From contig JADJTD010000001.1 in the NCBI GenBank assembly GCA_016711345.1, positions 496,001 to 560,000 on the forward strand: a DNA stretch of 64,000 bases, in the 5' to 3' direction. The first letter of the stretch is position 1; each line of letters starts with the position of its first letter. Both the position numbers and the translations under genes were made by a program. The DNA is from Chloracidobacterium sp. Lineage in GTDB: Bacteria > Acidobacteriota > Blastocatellia > Pyrinomonadales > Pyrinomonadaceae. Under the pieces are notes generated by a model, which searched no databases, was not told the DNA's origin, and worked only from the letters and a program-made list of their open reading frames with translations. Of the stretch, positions 51,974 to 60,694 are shown piece after piece.

Positions 51974-52402
51974 CTAATCTAGCTGAAGCGGCGGCTTATT
52001 ATATTTGTCCCGCAGTTTATTAACGGCCGCAAGTACGGTTGGCCGTTGTATTATTTTGGCTTCGATCGGACGCTTACCAGGAATATCTATCATTATCAAG
52101 CCAAGCAATATCGTCAATATTCCCTGTCCCGGAACACCGGGAAGTGACAGAACAATGCCTAACGCGATCAAGATCAATCCCAGGATATTCTTCAGTATCA
52201 CCGCACTCCATCGAACAAGCCATGGGCTGTCGGGCAGAAAATCCTGCTTGTAATGAGTGCTAAAATAATTTGCCGGTATCTTGACCATCACAACGCCGAT
52301 AGCAGCAAAACTGACAAGGAACGATATCAAAAACAATGCGACGCCAAGCAGCACATTGTCTAATGTCAGCGATGCCCAAAGATCCGCAAGCCAATTCGTC
52401 AT
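51974..52402 (-). CDS. PGPGW-like membrane protein
   Basis: 142 residues from ATG 52402. Two long hydrophobic stretches (LLGVALFLISFLVSFAAIGV and ILGLILIALGIVLSLPGVPG followed by ILTILLGLIMIDIPG). The PGVPGQG turn resembles the PGPGW motif of a small membrane-protein family of unknown role. ATGA overlap with the upstream CDP-alcohol phosphatidyltransferase gene. Context suggests membrane-lipid homeostasis. Confidence 0.65.
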   Translation of the reverse strand: MTNWLADLWASLTLDNVLLGVALFLISFLVSFAAIGVVMVKIPANYFSTHYKQDFLPDSPWLVRWSAVILKNILGLILIALGIVLSLPGVPGQGILTILLGLIMIDIPGKRPIEAKIIQRPTVLAAVNKLRDKYNKPPLQLD

Positions 52403-53055
52403 TTTGCTCGCCCGTCCTCGTCGAGTGACATTAGCTTGCTGCGAATAAAAACTCCGCGTTGGATCAATGTCCACAATGACGCTACCGCTAAAACCCAAAG
52501 CACCTGCGGCATTCGATTAAACAAAAAGAAATCGGAATTCCAATCCCACGTTGAGAGAGCCCCAATTATAAGTAGAACGATTCGTTCGGGCCGTTGAAGA
52601 AAGCCGACGTTTGCCTTAACGCCGAGCCCTTCGGATCTCGCGGTTGTGTAACTCACCATTACCGAACAGATCATGCCTAGGCCGGCGAGGATGACGTTCA
52701 ACAGCGAATGCTGTGGACCCTCGCGGGCATAAAATATCAAGATACCGAAAATTACGGCCATGTCTGAAAGCCGGTCGAGCGAAGAATCCAGAAAGCTGCC
52801 ATATTTGGTAACTCTTCCAGTCAACCGCGCAACATTGCCATCGAGCATGTCAAAAAGATTTGCAACGATCAGCACTATGCCTGCCCAGAAAAATTCGCCT
52901 AAGGCAAACAAGACCGCACAGCCCATGTTGATCGTAACGCCGATGGTGGTCAGTATGTTCGGCGGAATTCCAAGACGCGAAAGAACGCGAACCATCCCGT
53001 CAATGATCCACATCGCACCTCGTCCTATTTCTGCACCAAGCATCTTGTAGTCCAA
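52399..53055 (-). CDS. CDP-alcohol phosphatidyltransferase
   Basis: 218 residues, about six membrane helices. The complete catalytic signature D-x2-D-G-x2-A-R-x8-G-x3-D-x3-D is present as DMLDGNVARLTGRVTKYGSF followed by LDSSLD. It transfers a phosphatidyl (CDP-DAG) group to an alcohol; whether glycerol-3-phosphate (PgsA), inositol phosphate or another acceptor is not readable. Heads the cluster with the PGPGW-like, DUF3592-like and accC genes. Confidence 0.92.
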   Translation of the reverse strand: MDYKMLGAEIGRGAMWIIDGMVRVLSRLGIPPNILTTIGVTINMGCAVLFALGEFFWAGIVLIVANLFDMLDGNVARLTGRVTKYGSFLDSSLDRLSDMAVIFGILIFYAREGPQHSLLNVILAGLGMICSVMVSYTTARSEGLGVKANVGFLQRPERIVLLIIGALSTWDWNSDFFLFNRMPQVLWVLAVASLWTLIQRGVFIRSKLMSLDEDGRAK

Positions 53056-53119
53056 TGTCCAATGTCCAATGTCTAAAGTCCCAAAGATAACGTTGGACTT
53101 TGGACGTTGGACTTTGGAC
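53056..53119. repeat. GTCCAAAG/GTCCAATG short repeat array
   Basis: TCCAATGTCCAATGTC opposed by GGACTTTGGACGTTGGACTT: heptamer-like repeats forming an inverted pair in the gap between the phosphatidyltransferase and greA genes. Non-coding spacer. Confidence 0.6.
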
Positions 53120-53587
53120 TTATTCCTGTTCGTGGATCGTCTTCAATCGGCTTATCTCAAAATTTCGCCAGCCGGTAGGTGTTTTCACCTTTACTTCGTC
53201 ACCTTCTTCTCTGCCCATCAAAGCCTGGCCAATGGGTGATACTGTAGAAATAAGCCCATTATCAGGATCACTCTCCTCGGACGTGACTAACTTGTAGGTA
53301 ACTTTTTCCTCGCGGTCAGTATCGTAAAGAACGACGGTAGAACCATAGGCCGCACTATCAGTCGGTATCTTGCTGAGATCGATCTCTTCAACCTCGGTCA
53401 GACGCTGACGCACTTGAGCAATTCTCGCCTGCACCATCGATTGGCGTTCCATCGCAGCTTTGTATTCGGCATTCTCGCGAAGGTCGCCAAATTCCCGCGC
53501 CTTTTGGATCTCCTTTGGCAGAGTAGAATGCAGTTCTTCCTGAAGTTTATGAAGTTCGTCCTTTAATTTCTGTATTACAGCTTCCAT
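53120..53587 (-). CDS. greA: transcription elongation factor GreA
   Basis: 155 residues. Antiparallel coiled coil with the acidic tip REFGDLRENAEYKAAMERQS (the Asp and Glu that position metal in the polymerase secondary channel) and the FKBP-like C-terminal domain (LISTVSPIGQALMGREEGDE). Rescues backtracked RNA polymerase. Lies downstream of pfkA on the same strand. Confidence 0.97.
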   Translation of the reverse strand: MEAVIQKLKDELHKLQEELHSTLPKEIQKAREFGDLRENAEYKAAMERQSMVQARIAQVRQRLTEVEEIDLSKIPTDSAAYGSTVVLYDTDREEKVTYKLVTSEESDPDNGLISTVSPIGQALMGREEGDEVKVKTPTGWRNFEISRLKTIHEQE

Positions 53588-53620
53588 ACATTTTCCCGTT
53601 AAATAAAATAAACTCTCTCG

Positions 53621-54745
53621 TTACAATTGAACCTTTCGCGTATCGAAATTTCTTGATTCGTTTACTCTCGCTTCTCTTGGCGCGGCAAATGTGATCCCGA
53701 TGTCGCGTGAGGTTCGAATGAGCTGACTGTCGAGTGGTACAGTCTTGATGTTTGCGCAAGCCTCGCTAAGCGGCACCGTTACGATCTTCTCGGCCTGTAA
53801 AGCGACCATCTTGCCCGTCTCACCGCTTGCGAGTGCCCGAACCGCACATGCTCCAAAATTTGTTCCTAAAACCCGGTCGAAAGCATTTGGGCTTCCGCCG
53901 CGCTGCAAGTGGCCTAAAACTACGCAACGCGATTCCTTGCCGGTAATTTCCTGGATCCTACGTGTGATAAACGGCCCTACACCGCCGAGACGCGTCTGCT
54001 CAGAGTCGAGATACATCTCAGATTTGCCGACTTCGACCGACCCTTCGGCAACGACGATATTTGTAAACCTAGAACCGCTGTCCTCACGCTGCTGCACTTT
54101 TCGTGCAATAGACTCAAAAGAAAACGGTATCTCGGGTATCAAAATTATATCAGCGCTGCCCGCCAGTCCCGAATGAAGGGCGATCCAACCCGTGTTGCGT
54201 CCCATCACCTCAAGTATCATCACGCGGTCATGCGATGCGGCAGTCGTATGCAGTCGATCAAGTGCCTCCGTCGCGATATCGATCGCCGTCATAAATCCAA
54301 ACGTCAATTCCGTCGCCGCCAGATCGTTGTCGATCGTTTTCGGCACGCCGATTATCGGAAAACCGCGTCTGTGAAACTGCTCAGCGATCGCCAAAGTACC
54401 TTCGCCGCCGATGACGATAAGCGCCTCGATCCCCAAAATGTCGAGGTTTGCAAGCGCTTCACCTATCGGCATTTCCGGAAAGTAAGGTTTGCCGTCAACC
54501 ATTCTTACAAAACTTCCGCGATTTCGTGTGCCGAGGATCGTGCCGCCGCTGGGCAGAATGCCGCTCACACTTTTTACCGTAAGTTTTCGCGTGTGCGGCT
54601 CACCGAGAACACCTTCAAAGCTGTCCTCGATCCCGATACAGTTCATCCCAAATTCGCCGATCGCCGTTCTGACAACCGCACGTATAGCCGCATTCAATCC
54701 AGGTGCATCACCACCGCCAGTCAAGATCCCGATCTGTTTATACAT
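53621..54745 (-). CDS. 6-phosphofructokinase
   Basis: 374 residues. GGGDAPGLNAAIRAVVRTAI, GGEGTLAIAEQF, PKTIDNDLAATELTFGF, MGRNTGWIALHSGLA, GHLQRGGSPNAFDRV. The combination of Gly in GGEGT with Lys in PKTIDND marks the mixed (group III) branch, where the phosphoryl donor (ATP or PPi) is variable; the Gly favours ATP. Catalyses fructose 6-phosphate to fructose 1,6-bisphosphate (or the reverse with PPi). Same strand as greA and the S41 protease, about 20 bases from the latter's stop. Confidence 0.93.
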   Translation of the reverse strand: MYKQIGILTGGGDAPGLNAAIRAVVRTAIGEFGMNCIGIEDSFEGVLGEPHTRKLTVKSVSGILPSGGTILGTRNRGSFVRMVDGKPYFPEMPIGEALANLDILGIEALIVIGGEGTLAIAEQFHRRGFPIIGVPKTIDNDLAATELTFGFMTAIDIATEALDRLHTTAASHDRVMILEVMGRNTGWIALHSGLAGSADIILIPEIPFSFESIARKVQQREDSGSRFTNIVVAEGSVEVGKSEMYLDSEQTRLGGVGPFITRRIQEITGKESRCVVLGHLQRGGSPNAFDRVLGTNFGACAVRALASGETGKMVALQAEKIVTVPLSEACANIKTVPLDSQLIRTSRDIGITFAAPREARVNESRNFDTRKVQL

Positions 54746-54766
54746 ACTATGAGTCGCGGGAGAAGG

Positions 54767-56407
54767 CTAATTCATTATCCCGCCGAACGGAGCGGCAGCT
54801 ACTAAATTACCGGCCTGCGGCATGACCTCGATCGCTTTTAGTACTTGAGGATCCGTCTCTAGCAGAACTTGCACGCCGGCCTCGTTTGAATAGTTTGCGG
54901 TTGCGATCTCTTCACGCAGACGCGTTCTGGCGTAGTCTAATTGAGACGTAATATTTTGAGCACTCAATCCGTTAGCTTTGTCAGCGGCCGAGAAACTGCG
55001 AAAGGCTTCAAACAGCTTGTCCGTAATAAGAAATTCATTGGGCAGAACCAATGCTTTGAAGTTTTGCTTTTCTGTTTTGTAACTTTCAAATCCAGCGATC
55101 TTTCCGGCAACAAGCTGGCGGACGAAAAAGAATGCCGCCTCGTTGATACGCAAACGCAAAGGCGTAAGGACCGGAGTATCAGCTTTCACATCCGGCTCGA
55201 TGCCGCGTCCTCCCAAAAGGACACGTCCATTCGCAGTCGTAACAGGACTTCCGGCAGGCTTTGGTTTCACATCTGAATCGGCAACGTCCGGCTGATCTTC
55301 ACCATGCGTATAGTAATCGTATATAGAACCGTTCGAATAATCGCGCTGCAGCGAACGCCCAAACGGTGTGTAGTATCTCGCCGTCGTCAGCGTTATTCCT
55401 GTGCTGTATGGCAGACGAAACACTCGTTGAACCAATCCCTTTCCAAAACTGTCGCTTCCGACTACGACACCGCGATCGTAATCCTGAACCGCACCGGCGA
55501 CTATCTCCGACGCTGATGCCGATCCGCCATTGATCATCACGACCAAGGGAAATGTCTCAGGATTTCCGCCGGTTGCCTTTAGCACACGCTCTTGCTGGCC
55601 TCCCGCTCCTTTGACAGAAACGACTGTTTGTCCTGCGGGAATAAATTTGCTGACAACGCCGACAGCTTGCTCCAAAATGCCGCCCGGATTGCCTCGTAGG
55701 TCAAGAATGAGGCTTTTCATTCCTTTCTTTTTTAGATCGGCAACCGCAAGCGAAAGCTCCTCAGATGTCGTCTGCTGAAAACCACCCGTGAGTCCAACGT
55801 AACCGATAGCGTTCGGCAGCATAAAATAATTGCGGATCGACGGGAGTGGAACTCCGCCGCGAACGATCTCAAAATCAAGCGGCGCGGAACTGCCAACACG
55901 TTCGATCTGGACCTTTACGGTTGTTCCTTTTTCGCCGCGAACATTCTTAGAGACCTCGCCGCTTGACCAGTCTTTTGCATCCTTGCCCTCAACCGAAAAA
56001 AACCTGTCACCATAGCGAATACCAGCCTTGTCGGCAGGCGTGTTTGGAATCACCGATTGAACAAAAACGCCGCCGCGCCGCTGTAATATTGATACGCCGA
56101 TGCCGTAAAACTGCGATGACTGCTCTTCGTCGAGTTTTCGCAGTTCTTCGCGAGAGAAGAACGATGAGTGAGGATCAAGCGTCCACAGCATGCTCTGCAT
56201 AGCACTGTCTGTGGCCTTTTCCTGGTCGATCGCGCCAGAGTAGCTCTCGTTTATGAGGTTGAGTGCTTCTTTGTAATCTGAAAGCACCTTCTCGGAGGAA
56301 ATTCCGTTATCTGCTGACGTTCGCGACGGGAGCCTGCCAAAAAGCCCTCCGGCAATAACGCCGATCAAAACCAAAACAACTGAAAATAAAGCGAATTGTT
56401 TGCTCAT
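54767..56407 (-). CDS. S41 family C-terminal processing protease
   Basis: 546 residues from ATG 56407. N-terminal membrane signal/anchor (FALFSVVLVLIGVIAGGLFG), tail-binding region, PDZ (about 110-190: GIGVSILQRRGGVFVQSVIP; GIRYGDRFFSVEGKD), and the catalytic core with Ser in GGSASASEIVAGA and Lys in GSDSFGKGLVQ. A ~110-residue C-terminal helical region completes the CtpA-like layout. Degrades or trims periplasmic proteins. Divergent from the GT2 gene. Confidence 0.93.
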   Translation of the reverse strand: MSKQFALFSVVLVLIGVIAGGLFGRLPSRTSADNGISSEKVLSDYKEALNLINESYSGAIDQEKATDSAMQSMLWTLDPHSSFFSREELRKLDEEQSSQFYGIGVSILQRRGGVFVQSVIPNTPADKAGIRYGDRFFSVEGKDAKDWSSGEVSKNVRGEKGTTVKVQIERVGSSAPLDFEIVRGGVPLPSIRNYFMLPNAIGYVGLTGGFQQTTSEELSLAVADLKKKGMKSLILDLRGNPGGILEQAVGVVSKFIPAGQTVVSVKGAGGQQERVLKATGGNPETFPLVVMINGGSASASEIVAGAVQDYDRGVVVGSDSFGKGLVQRVFRLPYSTGITLTTARYYTPFGRSLQRDYSNGSIYDYYTHGEDQPDVADSDVKPKPAGSPVTTANGRVLLGGRGIEPDVKADTPVLTPLRLRINEAAFFFVRQLVAGKIAGFESYKTEKQNFKALVLPNEFLITDKLFEAFRSFSAADKANGLSAQNITSQLDYARTRLREEIATANYSNEAGVQVLLETDPQVLKAIEVMPQAGNLVAAAPFGGIMN

Positions 56408-56533
56408 AAATCCCAAACCGCCGAAATACTAATATACCACAATGAATCTAACCTCATCGTCCCGCCATTTGCCTATTTCAAATGGCGAAATTTACTTTTT
56501 AACCACAAAAATTTACCATTAGGTTTTCACAAC

Positions 56534-57274
56534 ATGAAACCTGACGTATCAATAGTGATCCCTGCATATAACGAGAGCGAGCGTCTAGGCGCTCCGCTTA
56601 AAACCATTCTCGAATTCGTCTCGACGGCCGGCTTGAACGCAGAGGTGATCGTCGTGGATGATGGCTCGTCCGACGACACCGCAAAAGTCGCCGAGCGCAT
56701 CCTTCAGGAAATGCCCAATATCCAGTCCAACGTAATTCGATACGAAAAGAACCGTGGAAAAGGTTTCGCCGTAAAAACTGGACTGCTGGCAGCAAAAGCC
56801 GACGTTGCTCTATTCTCCGACGCCGACCTGTCAACGCCGATCGAAGAAATGTCCAAGCTTGTCGATCCGATCCTCAAAGGTGAATATGATGTGACATTTG
56901 GCTCACGAGCTCTCGACCGCAGCCTGATCGGCACTCGCCAGCCATGGCGTCGCGAACAAGGTGGCCGCGTAATGAACTTCATCATCCGGACAATGTCCGG
57001 CCTGCCATTTTCCGATACGCAATGCGGATTTAAGGCCTTTGATCTTGTAAAGTACCGTCCGCTGCTCGACCTGATGAAGATCGACCGCTTTGGTTTCGAT
57101 GTCGAATTCCTCTTCGTCGCCAACTATCACAAGCTGCGTCTAAAAGAGATCGCCGTCCGCTGGAACGACGTCGAAGGCTCAAAGGTCAGCGTCTTCCGCG
57201 ACACTCGGCGTATGATTAGCGAATTGAATCAGATAAGAAGTAATGCCAAGTCTGGAAAATATAATATCGTCTAG
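56534..57274 (+). CDS. family 2 glycosyltransferase (dolichyl/polyprenyl-phosphate glucosyltransferase-like)
   Basis: 246 residues from ATG 56534 (MKPDVSIVIPAYNESERLGA). GT-A motifs: VVDDGSSDDTAK, LFSDADLSTPIEEMS (DXD-type), GSRALDRSLI and a QCGFKAF motif typical of the Alg5-like group. No C-terminal membrane helices, so soluble or peripheral. It makes a polyprenyl-phosphate sugar, by family. Precedes pdxJ with a hairpin repeat between them. Confidence 0.88.
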   Translation: MKPDVSIVIPAYNESERLGAPLKTILEFVSTAGLNAEVIVVDDGSSDDTAKVAERILQEMPNIQSNVIRYEKNRGKGFAVKTGLLAAKADVALFSDADLSTPIEEMSKLVDPILKGEYDVTFGSRALDRSLIGTRQPWRREQGGRVMNFIIRTMSGLPFSDTQCGFKAFDLVKYRPLLDLMKIDRFGFDVEFLFVANYHKLRLKEIAVRWNDVEGSKVSVFRDTRRMISELNQIRSNAKSGKYNIV

Positions 57275-57276
57275 TT

Positions 57277-57342
57277 TCACCACAAAGGGACAAAGAACAC
57301 TAAGTAAGAATTAACTTTGTGTCCTCTGTGTCTTTGTGGTGA
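57277..57342. repeat. CACCACAAAG-type hairpin in the pdxJ leader
   Basis: TCACCACAAAGGGACAAAG pairs with CTTTGTGGTGA ending at 57342, ten bases before the pdxJ ATG, leaving no separate Shine-Dalgarno. Confidence 0.85.
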
Positions 57343-57351
57343 ATTGCTCTT

Positions 57352-58131
57352 ATGACCGCCAAACTCAACGTCAATATCGACCACGTCGCCACGATCCGCG
57401 AGGCCCGCAAGACCATCGAGCCGAGCGTCGTCGATGCTGCGCTAATATGCGAACAGGCCGGAGCTGACGGTATTACCGTGCATCTTCGCGGAGACAGGCG
57501 ACACATTCAAGACCGCGATATTGAGCAGCTTCGCGAAATTGTAACAACTTATCTCAACGTCGAAATGGCCGCGACAGACGAAATGGTCGGCATCGCGATC
57601 AAGACCAAACCCGACGCAGTCTCGCTCGTTCCTGAAAGCCCAAATGAGGTCACGACCGAAGGCGGCCTTGATGTGATCGGCAATTTCGATAACGTAAGAT
57701 CTGCGACCGAAAAACTAAAAGCCGCAGGAATTCTCGTCAGCATCTTCATCGATCCCGATATCGAACAGATCGACGCCGCAAAAAAAGCCGGTGCCCAACA
57801 GGTCGAACTCTGCACCGCTGAATATGCCGAACTTACGCTCGTCGCTTCGGACACAATGTCAGAACCGGGAGCGATAGCGACTGGGTTTCCAAACGGAGAA
57901 GGTGCCCAAAAAGCCGGATCAGAACTCTCTCGCATCGCCGCCGCCGCCGTTCACGCTCACAAGGTCGGCCTAAAAGTCGCCGCCGGCCATGGCCTAACCA
58001 CTCGAAACGTCGCCGCCCTCGCCGCAATACCCGAAATAACCGAATTCAACATCGGCCATCATATTATTTCCCGATCTGTTTTTATCGGTTTAAATCAGGC
58101 AGTAAAAGAGATGATCGCCGCCATCTCATAG
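57352..58131 (+). CDS. pdxJ: pyridoxine 5'-phosphate synthase
   Basis: 259 residues, about 15-20 longer than typical. LNVNIDHVATIREARKTIEP, GADGITVHLRGDRRHIQDRD, SLVPESPNEVTTEGGLDV, VSIFIDPDIEQIDAAKKAGA, LKVAAGHGLTTRNVAALAAI, EFNIGHHIISRSVFIGLNQA. Condenses 1-deoxyxylulose 5-phosphate with 3-amino-2-oxopropyl phosphate. The extra length is explained in part by SEPGAIATGF at residues 170-179, encoded by the 30-bp element 57858-57887, in the loop before the GHGL phosphate-binding strand. The reading frame and active-site motifs are intact. Confidence 0.96.
   Translation: MTAKLNVNIDHVATIREARKTIEPSVVDAALICEQAGADGITVHLRGDRRHIQDRDIEQLREIVTTYLNVEMAATDEMVGIAIKTKPDAVSLVPESPNEVTTEGGLDVIGNFDNVRSATEKLKAAGILVSIFIDPDIEQIDAAKKAGAQQVELCTAEYAELTLVASDTMSEPGAIATGFPNGEGAQKAGSELSRIAAAAVHAHKVGLKVAAGHGLTTRNVAALAAIPEITEFNIGHHIISRSVFIGLNQAVKEMIAAIS
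57858..57887 (+). repeat. in-frame 30-bp element, copy 3 (pdxJ)
   Basis: GTCAGAACCGGGAGCGATAG then CGACTGGGTT, identical to the copies in ygfZ and the YpdA-like gene, and read in the same frame. Confidence 0.95.
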
Positions 58132-58203
58132 CGACGAGGTTCTTGCTCGTCCGCAACACACAAGTTAGAATTACAACAACAGCAACCACCTCTCCAACAA
58201 TAT

Positions 58204-60087
58204 ATGACCTACATCAAAATTTTCCTCGCAGTCGCGTTTGTCGTTTCTGCACAAATTACAATTGCGTCCGCGCAGAGCCCAACCACGCCGACCGGCGTTC
58301 AAAAGACCGAGGATTATTCATATCTTGTGAATGCGTTTGAGGATAAATGCGTGTCCGGCAACTGCGTCAACGGCAAGGGCAAGAAGGTTTACAGCAACGG
58401 CGACAATTACGAAGGCGATTTTGTTAGTGGCCAACATCACGGCCAAGGCACCTATCGGACGAAAGAAGGCCACGTTTATGTCGGACAATTCGCCAAAGGC
58501 GCTTATAACGGCAGGGGGAAGATCACCTTTCCCAATGGCGAAACTTACGACGGTGACTGGCTCAACAACGAACGCACCGGCGAAGGAAGGGCCACTTACA
58601 AGGACGGCGCAAATTACGAGGGCGATTGGGTCGCAAATAAGTGGCATGGCGTAGGACGCTCTGCGTATGCGAACGGCGATGTTTATTACGGCAACTGGGT
58701 CAATGGCGTCAGAGACGGTAAGGCAACCTACTATTTCAAGGACGGCAGCTATTACATCGGCTTTTGGAAAAACAATCTGCAGCACGGCGAGGGACAGTAC
58801 TTTGACAAGAAAACGGGAAACACTATAAGCGGTACATGGAAGGACGGCGTTCGCCCCAACGCACCGGTTCCAACACCAACGCCAAGCACAACCACCGGCC
58901 AGATGACATTCGAAGGCGGAGCAAAATACGACGATGCGGTCGAAACAGCCAAACCGATCGCCACGACGAAAACAAAATGTCTTTCCGGCAATTGTCTTAA
59001 CGGATTTGGCAAATACCTTTTTGCCAACGAAACAATTTACGAAGGCAATTTTGTAAATGGAAAGGCAAACGGGACAGGAAAAGTGACTTACAAGGACGGC
59101 GGATCGTACGTCGGCGATCTCGTTAACGGCAAGATGGAAGGCAGAGGGATCTTTCTGTATGCCAACGGAAACACGTACGACGGAGGTTGGGTCAATAATC
59201 TCAAATCCGGTCAAGGAACTCAGACCTTGAAACAAAGCGGCGAGGTCTATGTCGGTCAGTTTGCAGGCGACAAACGCAACGGCAAGGGCAAAGCTACGTA
59301 CAAAAATGGCGACATCTACGACGGCGATTGGGTAAACGGCATGCGCGAAGGTCAGGCGACTTACACATTCCCGAACGGCAGCTATTACATCGGCGGATTT
59401 CTAAAAGACAAACAGCACGGCACCGGCAAGCAATATAACAAGCTGACCAACAACACTATCGAAGGAGTTTGGAAAGACGGAGTATTCGTCAACTCTGCCG
59501 CCACGACTAAAGTAACTTCGGTTGATTCGGGTCCAAAACTTCCCGTGGACACCATTGCAACGCAATTACGCGAGACGCTGAACGGCAAGTACGACTATCT
59601 GGACCGAAAGCCTCTCACGTACATCTTGACGAACAAGAAAACGAACGAGGTCCTCCGTTACCAGATCGAATTCGTCAACGACGGCGGAAAGCTGGCGTTC
59701 AAGTGGAAGGAAAGCACGAAAAACGAACAATCCGAAAAGCTCGTCATCACCGACGAAGCGTTGCGATCGGCAACCAAATACGTCAACTTCTTCTCCACCA
59801 AGACCGCGATCGCACCCGACGGAGAGATCGCCTTCATCCTTAGCCAGAAGCTCCACAAAGAACTGAAAGATAGGAAGGAGATAAGTCTGAACCTCGGAAG
59901 CGGCGTCAAGCGTCTTACGTACATCATGCAGTTTACAGCCTCAAGCGGAACGTACACTGACAAAAACATAAAAGTTCTTCATTTCCACGCCGACGATCTA
60001 GCGTCCAAAATCCAGATACTGGACGACCCGATCTGCCCGCTGATCATCAAGATCGAAACGGCGGACTACACCCTAGCTCTAGTTTGA
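58204..60087 (+). CDS. exported MORN-repeat protein
   Basis: 627 residues. Signal peptide (IFLAVAFVVSAQITIASAQ). Two blocks of about seven MORN repeats, residues about 50-220 and 260-425; each opens with CVSGNCVNGKGK / CLSGNCLNGFGK and ends with an SGTWKDGV / EGVWKDGV motif. Units follow YEGDWVNGKRHGKGTYTYADG-like spacing. A C-terminal domain of about 190 residues is not recognised. MORN arrays bind membranes or other proteins; this one would do so outside the cytoplasm. The two blocks are a clear internal duplication. Confidence 0.88.
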   Translation: MTYIKIFLAVAFVVSAQITIASAQSPTTPTGVQKTEDYSYLVNAFEDKCVSGNCVNGKGKKVYSNGDNYEGDFVSGQHHGQGTYRTKEGHVYVGQFAKGAYNGRGKITFPNGETYDGDWLNNERTGEGRATYKDGANYEGDWVANKWHGVGRSAYANGDVYYGNWVNGVRDGKATYYFKDGSYYIGFWKNNLQHGEGQYFDKKTGNTISGTWKDGVRPNAPVPTPTPSTTTGQMTFEGGAKYDDAVETAKPIATTKTKCLSGNCLNGFGKYLFANETIYEGNFVNGKANGTGKVTYKDGGSYVGDLVNGKMEGRGIFLYANGNTYDGGWVNNLKSGQGTQTLKQSGEVYVGQFAGDKRNGKGKATYKNGDIYDGDWVNGMREGQATYTFPNGSYYIGGFLKDKQHGTGKQYNKLTNNTIEGVWKDGVFVNSAATTKVTSVDSGPKLPVDTIATQLRETLNGKYDYLDRKPLTYILTNKKTNEVLRYQIEFVNDGGKLAFKWKESTKNEQSEKLVITDEALRSATKYVNFFSTKTAIAPDGEIAFILSQKLHKELKDRKEISLNLGSGVKRLTYIMQFTASSGTYTDKNIKVLHFHADDLASKIQILDDPICPLIIKIETADYTLALV

Positions 60088-60633
60088 AGCTGTTACAAAA
60101 CCCTCGGCTAAATTCAGAATCCCGCAACGCGAACCGGCCATCGTTGCACAGATAAGATATTGCACTTTATGTGCACGATTTCGTATGATTGACTGTGAAC
60201 TGTCGCTATTTGACAAATTGAGTGATGCGTCTGTCTTTAGTCAAAAATTCCCTGTTCCAGCTAAGATCACAGTATTTCAGAGGCTATAAATCTGTAATTG
60301 TATTATTTGCAGCAGTTACGGATTTTGCAAGAGAAGGCTTACTTTTTTTCAAAAAACGTGGAATACGGGCATTTTACAGGCCTTAACCCGTTCAATTGCA
60401 AGGTTTACACCGTTCCACTTCGATGTGGAACGCCGCGGAACGATGGAAAGAGGAAAAAAACGTTGGGACAGTGGGACACGCGGGACAGCTAGGGAGTTTT
60501 TGAACGCCGATTGGGCGGAACGGGCAGATAAAGACGTATCTAGTGGCAAAAAACTACACCTTAATTCGAAAAATCCGTTCCATCTGCTAAATCCGCTCGA
60601 TCCGCATTCAGATTGGTCGTGGTGCAACGATGA
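60088..60633. other. long intergenic region before the Ser/Thr kinase gene
   Basis: About 600 bases without a gene. Features: T-tract then AAAAAACGTGGAATACGGGC (60350-60370), GTTCCACTTCGATGTGGAAC hairpin (60413-60432), and three GGGACA units ending in GCTAGG (60464-60494). The first two resemble 46490-46580 and the third resembles 21258-21286, so this region appears to be a composite of dispersed elements. Confidence 0.6.
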
Positions 60634-60661
60634 TTGAACTTTGCAGTCACTTTTATAGTAT
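60634..60661 (+). promoter_or_regulatory. promoter of the Ser/Thr kinase gene
   Basis: TTGAAC (60634-60639), 16 bases, TAGTAT (60656-60661). The GGAGAG ribosome-binding site and ATG 60695 follow. Confidence 0.5.
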
Positions 60662-60694
60662 TATTAAGCAAAACCGCGTGCGGAGAGCTCCAAG

